Shown here: piece after piece, positions 32,876-42,460 of the stretch | How the letters are laid out: every line of letters begins with the position of its first letter | Numbering within the stretch: position 1 is the first letter of the stretch | NCBI GenBank assembly: GCA_022539475.1 | Contig: VCMS01000206.1 | Span: forward strand, 52,437-116,436 | Source: Gracilaria domingensis | Lineage: Eukaryota; Rhodophyta; Florideophyceae; Gracilariales; Gracilariaceae | Length of the DNA stretch: 64,000 bases | Direction of reading: 5' to 3' | Position numbers and translations under genes: made by a program | The notes under the pieces: generated by a model | Seen by the model: the letters and a program-made list of their open reading frames with translations, nothing else | Told to the model about the DNA's origin: nothing | The model's database searches: none

Positions 32876-33290
32876 ATTGGACATAGAGTCGGACACAGTG
32901 AACGGAGATGGATCTGGTTTCTTTTTTGCGGCATTCCGTCGGAATGCAGAATTGATTGCAACTGGGTCGGAAAAGGAAGGCGCCAGCGGCGCGCGGCGGC
33001 CGCATTGGCGGCGCGCGCACTGGCGCGCCGTCTGCGCGCCGTCGCGCGGCGCGGACGCGCGGCGAGTCGCGCGTGTGCGACGCGCGCGCAACGGCGCGCA
33101 AGTTACGCGACGCGCGGTGTGGGCCACTTGGATGGCCGCGTGTGCGGGCGGCACACGCGGCGCGCCGCCGCCGTCAGCGACGTGCCGCCGGGGCGCGTTC
33201 GCGGCGCGTGCGTGCGCGAAAACGGCGTGGCGGCTTGGCACGCGTGTGGCACGTGGTGGGGCACGAATTTCGTTTTGCTGCAAGCTGGCT
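32876..33290 (+). pseudogene. Decayed WD40 fragment upstream of gene D
   Basis: The plus strand encodes GFFFAAFRRNAELIATGSEK, a clear WD40 strand pattern. GHLDGRVCGRHTRR follows, matching GHVDTGVCVWHTRRG in the relic at 34371-34440. The 5' part aligns with the relic before gene A (13255). Frames are broken and the region is strongly GC-rich. Confidence 0.5.
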
Positions 33291-33399
33291 TCGGGACCCC
33301 AAAGCGCTCGTGCTTCTCATCGGCGACGTGGTCACTCGCGTGGCCACGTCGCACACGTCTCCGTGCATAAATCGCAATGCGATGTATGGCTTCCATCGC

Positions 33400-33720
33400 T
33401 TTTGCGAGCCAGATTGGCGGTGGAAAGAGTGGGAAGCGGACGCAGATTGAGAGGAGCGAGAGCCGAGAGCACTGTCGAAGCTCGGGAAGGACTCGCAGGC
33501 CTGAGAGTGGTTTGTTGGCGAGGTTGTTGAAGTAAGGAGTTGTGGACTACTGCCAACTGTACCAGCTGACAACTCAGATTGGTGTCGCGTGAGCTGAAGA
33601 CTTGTATCACTTGGTATAAAAAAACTGAACAGCGCAAGGAAAATATACCGTAGACAACAGCTGAGACAGCGACTGGCTGTAGTGTGGGGAACCGCTGATT
33701 GATACAATTTAGAAACTCGC
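33400..33720 (-). pseudogene. Orphan 5' flank of a lost fifth paralogue
   Basis: This 320-bp segment aligns with the 5' flank of gene C (26860-27180), sharing GCGGACGCAGATTGAGA, TGCCAACTGTACCAGCTGAC, CTCAGATTGGT, TACCGTAGAC and GCGACTGGCTG. No NB-ARC coding sequence follows on its downstream side; instead other WD40 debris is found. It suggests a deleted fifth gene copy. Confidence 0.45.
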
Positions 33721-33739
33721 GACAAGACGGTTCGAGTGT

Positions 33740-33960
33740 GGGATGAGGGGCGGGCACGGTCAGCGGACAGCGACAGCCGCGGCGAGGACGCGCATGAGAG
33801 GCACAAAGCTCGAGTTGCGCGTGTGGCACGCGCGCAGCGGCGTCGCCGCACGGCGGTTCGTCGAGCCGTGTGCACGCGTCTGACGCGCCGTGTCGGGCGC
33901 AGATGACGGCGCGGTGCGCATGTGGAACACACGCCGACACGAAGAGTGCCGCCTGTGAGA
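33740..33960 (+). pseudogene. WD40 relic, best preserved of the plus-strand fragments
   Basis: The frame from 33794 gives LELRVWHARSGVA, then after one stop RAVSGADDGAVRMWNTRRH. These are two recognisable WD40 repeat ends. It aligns with the relics at 13435-13620 and 27200-27430. Confidence 0.55.
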
Positions 33961-34199
33961 TAGAGCGATTGATGCGTTCCGTCGCGCTCGTCCGTCGCGG
34001 AAACTTGAGTTTGAAGAAGGAAAATTTTTCAATTTGCACAATCACGGGGTTCTAGACAAAAAAAAAAAAATCGGCTGTAGACGTGGACTATACAGTTTAG
34101 CATTTTCGCTAAATCTAAATACTGCCTTTTCACCTTCAATGATAGGGCTTGTTAAATGACATGACATTTTTTGCATTTCGCTATTGCAACGATTAGTGG

Positions 34200-34690
34200 A
34201 GCAAGTCTAGTAGTGGTGGCGGAGCGCGACGGCTCGGCCGTGCGACGGCGGCAGCCGCGCGCTGCGGCCGCATTGGCGGCGCGCGCACCGGCGCGCGCAC
34301 CGGCGCGCGGTCGGCGCGCTTTGGTTTGGCGCGGACGCGCGGTGCATCGCACACGCGCGACAACGGCGCGCCCATTTGGCGACGACTGGTGCTGGCCACG
34401 TGGACACCGGCGTGTGCGTGTGGCACACGCGGCGCGGCCGGCGCGCAAGCGCGCTGAAACTGACGGCGCATAAATGTAAGCGCGAAGATGCCGTGGCGGC
34501 GTGTGGCGCGTGTGCGACGTGGTGGCGCGCGCGTTGCGGTGCGCTGCGCGCGGCTGGCGGCATCGTCGGGTAGGCACCAGCGGTCGCCGTGGTGCGCTCA
34601 GTCGCCGACGTTGGCGCTCACCGGCTCGCGCAACCGCGGGCTGCGGCTGGGCACGCTGCGCCGCCACTGCCGCCGCTGTCAGTTCGGCCT
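34200..34690 (+). pseudogene. Decayed WD40 fragment left of copia-2
   Basis: The plus frame gives GHVDTGVCVWHTRRGRR and LKLTAHK, WD40-like, within very GC-rich sequence. The 5' part (GCGGCCGCATTGGCGGCGCG) is shared with 32998-33020. No intact gene. Confidence 0.45.
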
Positions 34691-34763
34691 CTTTCTAAAG
34701 TGGCACCGATAGCAAACATTTTTGGTTCTGTCTTGTGCCGAAATAGGCGTTTTCGCGTACCAG

Positions 34764-35081
34764 TATAGAATGTGAGAAGACAGTACAGCTGTATTCACAT
34801 TTGCGTTATTGCCTCGCATTCGGAATACAAGGCCGCATATGCATGGTGACAAAGCAACATCAACCAGATGACTATGACATGCGTTTGAGTGCGTTGTTGT
34901 ACGTACACGTACTGATATCTACAGTGAGTACAGACATATGCGTAGAACGTCTTAGAGTATTAATAGACGTTAGATAGCGTGGCCCACTCGACCAAGCGAA
35001 GGAGCAAGCACCAGACCTGCCCCTAGCTAGACAACCTGTTAAGAGTACCATTATATCTGCACCCAAAACTGTCTTTACCTA
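34764..35081 (+). repeat. Copia-2 5' LTR (318 bp)
   Basis: Matches 44628-44945 with one substitution (G versus A within the GCGTTTGAGTGCG/GCGTTTAAGTGCG stretch). Starts TATAGAATG and ends TTTACCTA. Confidence 0.92.
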
Positions 35082-35094
35082 GTTATGGGCCCAG
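35082..35094 (+). promoter_or_regulatory. Copia-2 primer-binding site overlapping the gag start codon
   Basis: GTTATGGGCCCAG abuts the LTR and is complementary to the tRNA-iMet anticodon stem-loop. The embedded ATG (35085) opens the gag-pol frame, so the primer's CAU anticodon would pair with the element's own start codon. Confidence 0.85.
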
Positions 35095-37474
35095 AAAGCT
35101 CAACTCAACTACCGTCCAGACCCCGCTTTTCTTGGGATATTCGCAACGTCCCTTGGACTGATGGACGCGGGAACCAGCAGCAGTACGTCGACGCCGTGTC
35201 GCTTTGGCAAGCGTTTCAGGACACATTGTCGGACTCGAACAGTAACAAGGTTCCGAAGGAGGCGCAAGGAATTATGCTGCAAGCACAGCTCTATGGAAGA
35301 GCTAGAGATCTGTGCAAGGCTATCCCGGAGGCTACAATCCGATCCAAGAATGGCCCGCAAGCCATTGTCGAAGCTTTGCACAAAAGAGACCCACTTGCAG
35401 TAGTATCAGAGGTGTTTCAAGATTTTCTTTCGCTTTTGAACACAAAGCGAAAGGCGAACGAGACGTTCAAGAATTTCGAGTTTCGTTTTCAGGCGCAAGT
35501 GTCACGGTTGAATTCGCATGGCAGTGAAGCGAAGCTCTCGGAATCACTGGTCGCTTTTGCACTGCTTGCAAACGCAGATGTTGATGCCAATCAGAGAGTA
35601 TCCGTCCTCGCAAACGGAGCCCCACGGGACGTGAAACTAACTGCGACAGCTTCTACAAATGACTTTCTGTCAGCTGTATCGTATGAATCAATCGCATCTG
35701 TGCTGCGACAATGCGACAGAATGAGAGGCTCTGGAGGAGAATCAGCTTCAAGCTCACTCTCGAGTCATTCCGCAAGCTACTCTGCGCCACCGCCTGGTAC
35801 TCGTAGGCAAGGTAGGCGATACCGTCGAACTCCAGAACAGCTTTCGGAGCTGAAAGGCCGTACCAGGTGTAGAACGTGCAAGAAGTTTGGTCATTGGATG
35901 AAGGACCATAACGAAGATGGTTCGTTGAAGCCTGGATTTAAGGCAACTGATGCACCAGTAGGAAATTACTCTGCCCCCAGCAAGGTTCTTACGTTCAACA
36001 TGGCAAGTTTAAGTACTGTAGGCGACTCGGAAGGTGCCGATGAAGAGTTTATCGGACCACTTCTCGACAACGCGGCGCCCTACAGTGGCATTGGTCAGGT
36101 CGAATTGAATTTAATCCGCCCATATATATGTCCACGATGGGACGGCGACCTTGAACCTATACCTGATTCAGTTGCTGACCGACCGTTTTGGCAGTACGGC
36201 AAGGGCAAGCACCGAAGTCCAGCAAAGAAGATACTTGGATCTGTGGTACTCACCGCTCGGACAGATGAAGGCTCGTTAGTCAACATAAGACATCTTGTGA
36301 TCGACGGCTCTTCTCAATGGGTGGTCGGGAGAAATGTTACGAATTACTGCGACATTCTCCGTGTGAACCAGAACCTTCTCAAACTTCCCTCAGGCGCTGA
36401 TGGAAATTCAGGAGGCAGTTTCGCCTTGGTCGATCATGATATGCACACCTTCATGCCGCACCAAGCGTTTACCTACTGCATGAACCAACCGACTACAAGC
36501 AGCCAAACCACTCTATACTGCGCTGCAGCTCATTTCGGTAGTACCCATGAGCAGAGACCTTGGTCTGATTTACAGAAAATTGTTGACCGAGTCCATAAGC
36601 ATGTATGTGGTCACTCCACGTATTCAGACATTCGTATCCTTCTGGAAAGGAATGGTCTTTGGACCCCGGCGGTTGACAAGTATTTGCAGACAACCCTAGA
36701 AAGGTGCCCGGCTTGCCGAGCCACGGCTAGACCTAGTGCGTCGCGCAAGGTGTCACTCAGCTCCATGACAAAGTCTTTCAACGACGTTGTGTGTGTTGAT
36801 CACCTGTTTCTCGAACAGAACTGTGTTATGCATGTGATGGACACCGCGTCGCGCTATTCTGTAGGGTGTACCGTGAAAGATACATCCATGGAAAAGGCAA
36901 TGGTTGTTTTCGATTCTCAATGGCTCACACCCTTTTGGGCACCAGACATAGTCGCATTTGACCCCGGCTTCAGAAGTAATGCTTTCAATCGGTACCTTCA
37001 GTAACACAACATCGACGCACGTCCATTGCCGCCAAGAGGACACAATAAGAATGTCCTCGAATCCAAGCATCGGATTATTCGGGACGTGTTCATCCGTTTG
37101 AAGCAGACAGCCTCAGTAGATATCGAAGATTGGCAGATACCGCTCATCATCCAACAAGCGATACGAGTTTTTAACGACCTCTACGGTAGCGACGTTCTAT
37201 CCGCCCAAGAATTGGCCAAAGGATATCCCCGACCATTAGAGAATGGGGCTCATCCCAAGTTATTGCCACAGGAACTCGTTGACGCCCACCAAACGTTATT
37301 AACCAAGCGTAAGCTTACTCGTATTCTGCGTTCTAAGACCTTCGAAGAACAACCGGTGGCCGTCGGGGACCTTGTTCAAGTATTCGTAAAGCGACAGAAT
37401 GAAAAACGTGGAAAGTGGTCCAGCGATAAACCCGTGCTCGCGTTCGATATTCGCACTCGTACCGTTACAGTTCC
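35085..37474 (+). pseudogene. Copia-2 gag, protease and integrase
   Basis: Gag has a C-R-T-C...G-H...H zinc knuckle (residues 262-275; CCHH, not the usual CCHC). A protease-like block LLDNAAPYSGIG follows (325-337, Asp328), where D-N-A-A replaces the D-S/T-G-A expected for retropepsins; copia-1 has the same residues. Integrase shows HHCC (H506, H510, C541, C544) and the first two acidic residues D572 and D626. A TAA at 37002-37004 stops translation after residue 639. In the same frame the third acidic residue follows in LESKHRIIRD, and the integrase C-terminus runs on to the gypsy insertion point. Apart from that stop this half is intact. Confidence 0.88.
37470..37474 (+). repeat. Target-site duplication of the gypsy (left)
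   Basis: GTTCC here and at 42461-42465 flank the gypsy LTRs. Removing one copy restores the copia-2 reading frame TVTVPG. Confidence 0.9.
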
Positions 37475-37691
37475 TGTAAGAGAATTATAGTCAAACCCAC
37501 TCATTTCAAATCACATCCGTTTAATTCAAATTCATGAGAGTTCATGTTTGAATTCAAACATGAACTCGTCATTCTTTAGAGTACTTAAGGTGTTACTCTC
37601 TTATCCAAGTACTGAGAGGAGAGCTAACACTCATACATTGTAAACTGAGTTTCATCCAAACGAGAGGCTCCTGCTTGTCCACTCTCTTACA
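37475..37691 (+). repeat. Gypsy 5' LTR (217 bp)
   Basis: Identical to 42244-42460 except C versus T in TTCATCCAAACG/TTCATCTAAACG. Contains a perfect 30-bp palindrome at 37538-37567. Confidence 0.92.
37538..37567. repeat. Perfect 30-bp palindrome in the gypsy LTR
   Basis: GAGTTCATGTTTGAA is followed at once by its exact reverse complement. It is conserved in the 3' LTR (42307-42336). It could bind a dimeric factor or form a hairpin in the transcript. Confidence 0.85.
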
Positions 37692-37693
37692 AT

Positions 37694-37705
37694 TGGTAGC
37701 ATCAG
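37694..37705 (+). promoter_or_regulatory. Gypsy primer-binding site
   Basis: TGGTAGCATCAG begins two bases after the LTR and would pair with a tRNA 3' end ...GATGCTACCA. A tRNA with that end has A1:U72, a hallmark of eukaryotic initiator tRNA-Met. So this element probably also uses iMet, but its 3' end rather than the anticodon half. Confidence 0.7.
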
Positions 37706-37735
37706 CTTTTGATTTCGGAACTACAATCTTACACG

Positions 37736-38748
37736 ATGCGTCGTTCAACTCGAAATCACGATCCACAGGACAACGATTCTGTTCCCGCTTCAGAATCGTT
37801 GGCCCAACTCCAGCAACAAATTCAACTACTTCAAGATACAGTCCAACAACAGGCCAATGTAATCCAGTCCCTGCAGAACACAGCTTCAAATTCGACTGTA
37901 TCCAATGTAGCACAAATCAACACCACCGGCTCGAACACGTTCAAGTCCCCACCGGTCTCTATGTTTTCCGGTAAACCAACTGATCGTACCAGAAAGTCCA
38001 GAGCTTCTTTTATTCCATACAGAAGTACGGTGTATTGTGTAACTACACTCCAGAAAAGATGTTGGCTTTAGCCGAATGTCATTTTCAAGACCGCGCCGCT
38101 ACTTGGATTATGCGTCTAGAGCGTGATGGAAAGAAACCCTCTTCCATAGAAGAGCTTCGTGATGCAATGATCAAAGAATTCGTTCCAGCCAACGAAATTG
38201 CACAGGCACGAATCAAACTCATGGAGATTCGTAGTGATGACTACAAGAAGTTAGAGGAATTCATCGCAAAATTCGAGGACCTCATTCTTCTATGCAGTAC
38301 TCCCCCCAACGAGGCTTACATTTATTTCTTTAACAGCCTCCCGAAATCCTACAAAGGAAAGTTCGCAGAGAAGTTTCCTAACTCTCAGCCACTTGACAGG
38401 TATGGTATCTCTGACATGCAATCCGCATTTGAATATGCTCGGACATTAGAACTGTCTATGAGAATGTCCGCTAGTGGTTCGGCTACCACTCAGAAAGAGA
38501 AGAAGTCTAACAGCTTTCGCAACAAAACTTCGAAGAATAGAGGATACAGTGCTGACGACAGACAATCCAATAAGTCTGAGAAAAGTGCAGATGCCCTCAC
38601 ATGGAGTCCTGCTCAGAAAGGCGAGGGGAAACTGTACCGCACTAACGATCGGTGCTGCATTTGCGGACGCAAACCATTCAGCGATCCCGATCATCCTTGT
38701 CGAAAAGATATCGAGAGACGCAGGCAAGAAAAGGAGTCAAAAAACTAG
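37736..38748 (+). pseudogene. Gypsy gag (one-base deletion near 37989)
   Basis: The frame starts MRRSTRNHDPQD, with a glutamine-rich coiled-coil-like stretch (QLQQQIQLLQDTVQQQANVI). It reads VSMFSGKPTDRT before losing one base near 37989. In the shifted frame the capsid region continues QKVQSFFYSIQKYG, then the typical Ty3 Gag pattern (AATWIMRLE, FKEFVPANE-like, EEFIAKFEDL). A Cys/His cluster C-C-I-C...D-H-P-C near the end may be a divergent zinc knuckle. The frame ends KESKN* at 38748 exactly at the frameshift site. Confidence 0.8.
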
Positions 38749-38769
38749 CTCAGCCGCACTACAGTGCGG
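38739..38769 (+). promoter_or_regulatory. -1 ribosomal frameshift signal (slippery heptamer plus stem-loop)
   Basis: The heptamer A-AAA-AAC (38739-38745) is in the gag frame with the gag stop TAG directly after it (38746-38748). Eight bases after the heptamer a perfect stem-loop forms: CCGCAC (38754-38759), loop TACA, GTGCGG (38764-38769). Slipping back one base gives ...K-K-L-A-Q-P-H-Y-S-A-D, which is the pol frame, open from here to the stop at 40956-40958. Heptamer type, spacing and frame all fit the standard -1 mechanism of retroelements. Confidence 0.85.
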
Positions 38770-40958
38770 ATATTAAGCGTGACTCACAAACGTCATGCTT
38801 GCACCTCTCTGCACTTCGTTTTGGAGAGGAAAGACGGTGGATGTACAACATCTCTCTTGACGGACATCCGCTTGACGCTGTAATCGATTCCTTTGCTTCA
38901 CACAATTTTATGGCTTATCATGATGCTAAAGCGTTGGGAATACACATCATTCCAGTTACTTCTCTTGAAGTGGAACTTGGTGACAGTTCGAAAACAGACG
39001 TGGTTGGCGAAGTATCAGCAGTACTGAATGTCAATGGACATCTTTCAAGAGAAAAAGTTTTTGTCATTCACATGAATGAAGATAATCAGAGTCCACTTCT
39101 TATTCTTGGACGAACCTGGTTAGAGATTCAGAACCCAGAGATAGATTGGAAGACAAATCAGTTCACCATCAAGAGACCCGACGGCACCAAAGTGATCGTG
39201 TCGTCAAAGCGAAATGATGGAAACAACAGTAACACTCCCTGTTTCAAAATTATGTCTTTCAAGAAACTCAAGAAAGTAATGAAGAGTGGTAACTGTGAGC
39301 TGTTTACAGCTCAGATTACGCAAGAGATGGCGAATAACATGAAGGATGTAGACTGTTCCGATTTCTTCAAACCTCTACTAAACGAGTTTGAAGATATTTT
39401 TCGTGAAGAACTTCCTCAAGAACTTCCTCCTACACGAGGAATGGAGTTGAAGATAAACACCATGCCAGGGGCAAAACCACCCGTTAGGCCTGTGATTCGA
39501 TTATCCACATCAGAACTCAAAGAGCTAAAGAAACAATTAACCAAGCTCTTAGAGAAAGGTCGAATTCGTCCTTCTACTTCACCCTACGGAGCGCCAGTCT
39601 TCTTCATCAAGAAAAAGAACGGAGACCTCAGAATGGTTTGCGATTATCGCGCATTGAACAAAATCACAGTGCCGGACGCTAATCCGATTCCCCTCATCAA
39701 TGAAACGCTCGACCAAATCTCAGGAGCAAAGATATTCTCCCAAATAGATTTAATCTGGGGATATCATCAGATGAGGATAAAAGACGAACATTGCCATAAG
39801 ACTGCAATTCGAACAAGGTTTGGGTCCTTTGAATGGAAAGTCATGTGTTTCGGACTTCGAAATGCACCTGCTGCGTTTACGAGAATGCTGTCAAACTTGC
39901 TACATGAACTGTATGGTGAATGTATGGTTCTTTACTTGGACGATATTTTAATCTACAGCAAAACTGAGCATGAACACACAGAACACCTCCGAAAGCTCTT
40001 CAAGATTTTACGAAAGAACAAAATCTACATCAGACCAAGCAAATGTCGCTTTGGTGCTACTGAGGTAGAATATTTAGGATACACTGTGAATGATGAAGGA
40101 ATCACTACTCAAGGGCGATTGATCAAAGCAATTACGGATTGGCCTACTCCGAAATCAGTGAAGGAAGTCCAGCGTTTCCTCGGTCTTACGAACTTTTACA
40201 GGAGATTCATTCGAAACTACGCTTCAATTATACGTCCTGTATCAGACATCATTCGACATAAATCATTCAAGTGGACACAAGAGCATGAGCATTTATTCGA
40301 TAAGCTCAAGCAGGCTATGACGTCGGCACCAGTACTTCGGCACCCCTCATCAGAAACAGATTTTGTACTCACGACAGATGCTTCCAAATACACCGTTGGG
40401 GCCACACTGGAACAGAATGGACATCCAGTTGCTTACTTATCGCATCGGCTGTCCGATACAGAAATGCGATGGGACACTGGAGACCAAGAACTTCTTGCAG
40501 TTATGATCGCTCTCAGAGAATGGGTGGTTTATCTACGTGACAGGCCTTTCATTCTGCGTACTGATCACGAACCCATACGCTATTTGCAGTCGAAACCAAA
40601 ACTATCTGGACGCCAAATGAGATGGCTCGATGAATTACAGAGCTTTGATTTTGAAGTTCAACACATCTCAGGTTCAAAGAACGGTGCAGCTGACGCACTC
40701 AGTCGCTGCGTCTTGCGAGCTCAACTCAAGGCCTTACGCATGAGAGAAAGTGGCCTACTTGAAGACATCAAGGAAGCGTACAAGGTTGACCCTTGGGCCA
40801 CGGAGCTCTTCAGAGTAATACGAGATCTCGATAAACCGACTACACGAAAGGTAGAACGTCTCTTTAGGAACTATATCATTGAGAAAGATGTTCTGTACTG
40901 GATTGGTTCAGGGCTCAGACGAGTCTATGTACCAAACGCTTCTGGACTACGATGCTAA
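38745..40958 (+). pseudogene. Gypsy pol part 1: protease, reverse transcriptase, RNase H
   Basis: Entered by the -1 frameshift. The protease has LDAVIDSFASHNFM, where the active-site D-S-G-A is D-S-F-A (Phe codon 38892-38894); that Gly is nearly invariant, so this copy's protease is doubtful. RT is otherwise well preserved: GRIRPSTSPYGAPVFFIKKKNG, SQIDL, FGLRNAPAAFTRML and the catalytic YLDD (39933-39944). RNase H has LTTDAS and DQELLAVMIALREW. The frame stops at TAA 40956-40958, at the entry to integrase, where related elements read on. Confidence 0.88.
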
Positions 40959-42242
40959 ATAATCCGAATGATGCATGAACCCTCACACTTTGCCACAGAG
41001 AAGACGTACTACAGCTGTACTAGGCATTTCTACTGGAACAATATGTACAAAGATATCCAGATGTTCATTGCCGCATGCTTCGAATGTCAGACTAACAGGA
41101 ACACAAACACAACACGGCAAGGTCTGCTGCAGCCCCATCTCATTCCGGAACAGTGTTGGGACGTCGTCACCACAGATTTTGTTACAGGGTTCCCAACCAC
41201 TGAAGCTGGTCATGACTGTGTACTTGTTGTTGTTGAGAAACTTTCCAAACGTGCTATCTTCATCCCAACAAAAAAGACCATTTCGACACCTGACGTCTTT
41301 CGTCTCTTCATGGATCACGTTTTTTCCAAACACGGTGTTCCGAAGAAGATAATACTTGACAGAAATGCTTTATTCAAGTCAAACTATTTTCGTGGAATGG
41401 CAGAACTCCTTAATGTTTCTGTTAATATGGTAACAAAGGACCATCCACAGACAGACGGTCAATCGGAGAACATGATCAAAACGCTTGTCCAAATGCTGCG
41501 ACACTGCATCCAACAACATCCGACAAAGTGGGACCATATGCTAAGCGAACTCGAGTACGAATACAATGCATCCAAGAATAAGAGCACAGGACTGAGTCCG
41601 TTTGAGGTCGACGTAGGAAGAATTTCGCACTCCGACTTAACACGACATCTTCAGAGTTGTACTACACAATGTCAGTCTGCATTTGATGACCTGGAAACGC
41701 GAAGAGCTTTTAGACAGCTGGCCAAGGACAAATTGCAAACTGCGTTTGCCAATCAGAGGTTTTATGCAAACAAGAATCGTGTCGATACCAAACTAGAAGT
41801 AGGAGATCTTATTTTACTGCGTGTCGAAGGCACAGGAGTTTCTTCAAGAAGTGAATTACCAGAAAAGTGCCAACCCAAGTTCATGGGTCCGCTCAGAGTT
41901 CAAAAGGTTTTGGGTCCTGTGACATATCAAATCGAGCTACCGCCGTCAATGAAGAAGGCACACAATGTATTTCATATCTCAAAATTGAAGAAATACGTAC
42001 GCTCGAAGGACGACAAGAAGTCATTGGAAATCGTTATTGACTCAAAAGGAACTGTAGAACAAGAAGTAGCGAGTATTCTAGACAAACGACGCAAGCGCCG
42101 CAAAGTGGAATACCTTGTACAGTTTGAAGGAGACACTGTACAGGAAGCAATTTGGATGCCGAAGTCGCATCTACGCCACTGCAAGGAGCTGATTCAAAAG
42201 TTTGAGTCGTTGCCGAGGTCGTCAACTTCAAAAAGGGGGTGA
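40959..42242 (+). pseudogene. Gypsy pol part 2: integrase and chromodomain
   Basis: Same frame as part 1 after the TAA. The HHCC zinc region spans HEPSHFATEKTYY to CFECQ. The DDE core has TTDFVTGFP, ILDRNALFKS and HPQTDGQSENMIKTL. The GPY/F-type region (KFMGPLRVQKVLGPVTYQIELP) precedes a chromodomain (VASILDKRRKRRKVEYLVQF...IWMPKSHLRHCKELIQKFE), which in chromoviruses guides insertion toward marked chromatin. The stop TGA (42240-42242) overlaps the polypurine tract and lies one base before the LTR. Confidence 0.88.
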
Positions 42243-42243
42243 A
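42230..42243 (+). promoter_or_regulatory. Gypsy polypurine tract
   Basis: AAAAAGGGGG followed by TGAA lies directly before the 3' LTR and inside the last pol codons (S-K-R-G-stop). Confidence 0.8.
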
Positions 42244-42460
42244 TGTAAGAGAATTATAGTCAAACCCACTCATTTCAAATCACATCCGTTTAATTCAAAT
42301 TCATGAGAGTTCATGTTTGAATTCAAACATGAACTCGTCATTCTTTAGAGTACTTAAGGTGTTACTCTCTTATCCAAGTACTGAGAGGAGAGCTAACACT
42401 CATACATTGTAAACTGAGTTTCATCTAAACGAGAGGCTCCTGCTTGTCCACTCTCTTACA
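42244..42460 (+). repeat. Gypsy 3' LTR (217 bp)
   Basis: Same as 37475-37691 with one substitution. Followed by the target duplication GTTCC and then copia-2 coding sequence. Confidence 0.92.

Larger units (their letters stand above)
37475..42460 (+). mobile_element. Ty3/gypsy chromodomain element nested in copia-2
   Basis: A complete 4,986-bp element with 217-bp LTRs differing at one base, TGTAAGAG...CTCTTACA ends and a 5-bp GTTCC target duplication. Order: primer site, gag, -1 frameshift, protease, RT, RNase H, integrase, chromodomain, polypurine tract. RT before integrase plus a C-terminal chromodomain marks a chromovirus. Gag has a one-base deletion and pol one nonsense codon. It is younger than copia-2 because it sits inside it. 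Confidence 0.92.

Noticed and set aside
37002-37004. Programmed stop readthrough between copia integrase halves
   Set aside because: The stop falls between the second and third catalytic acidic residues of integrase and copia-1 has no stop at the matching codon, so it is a mutation rather than a regulated signal.
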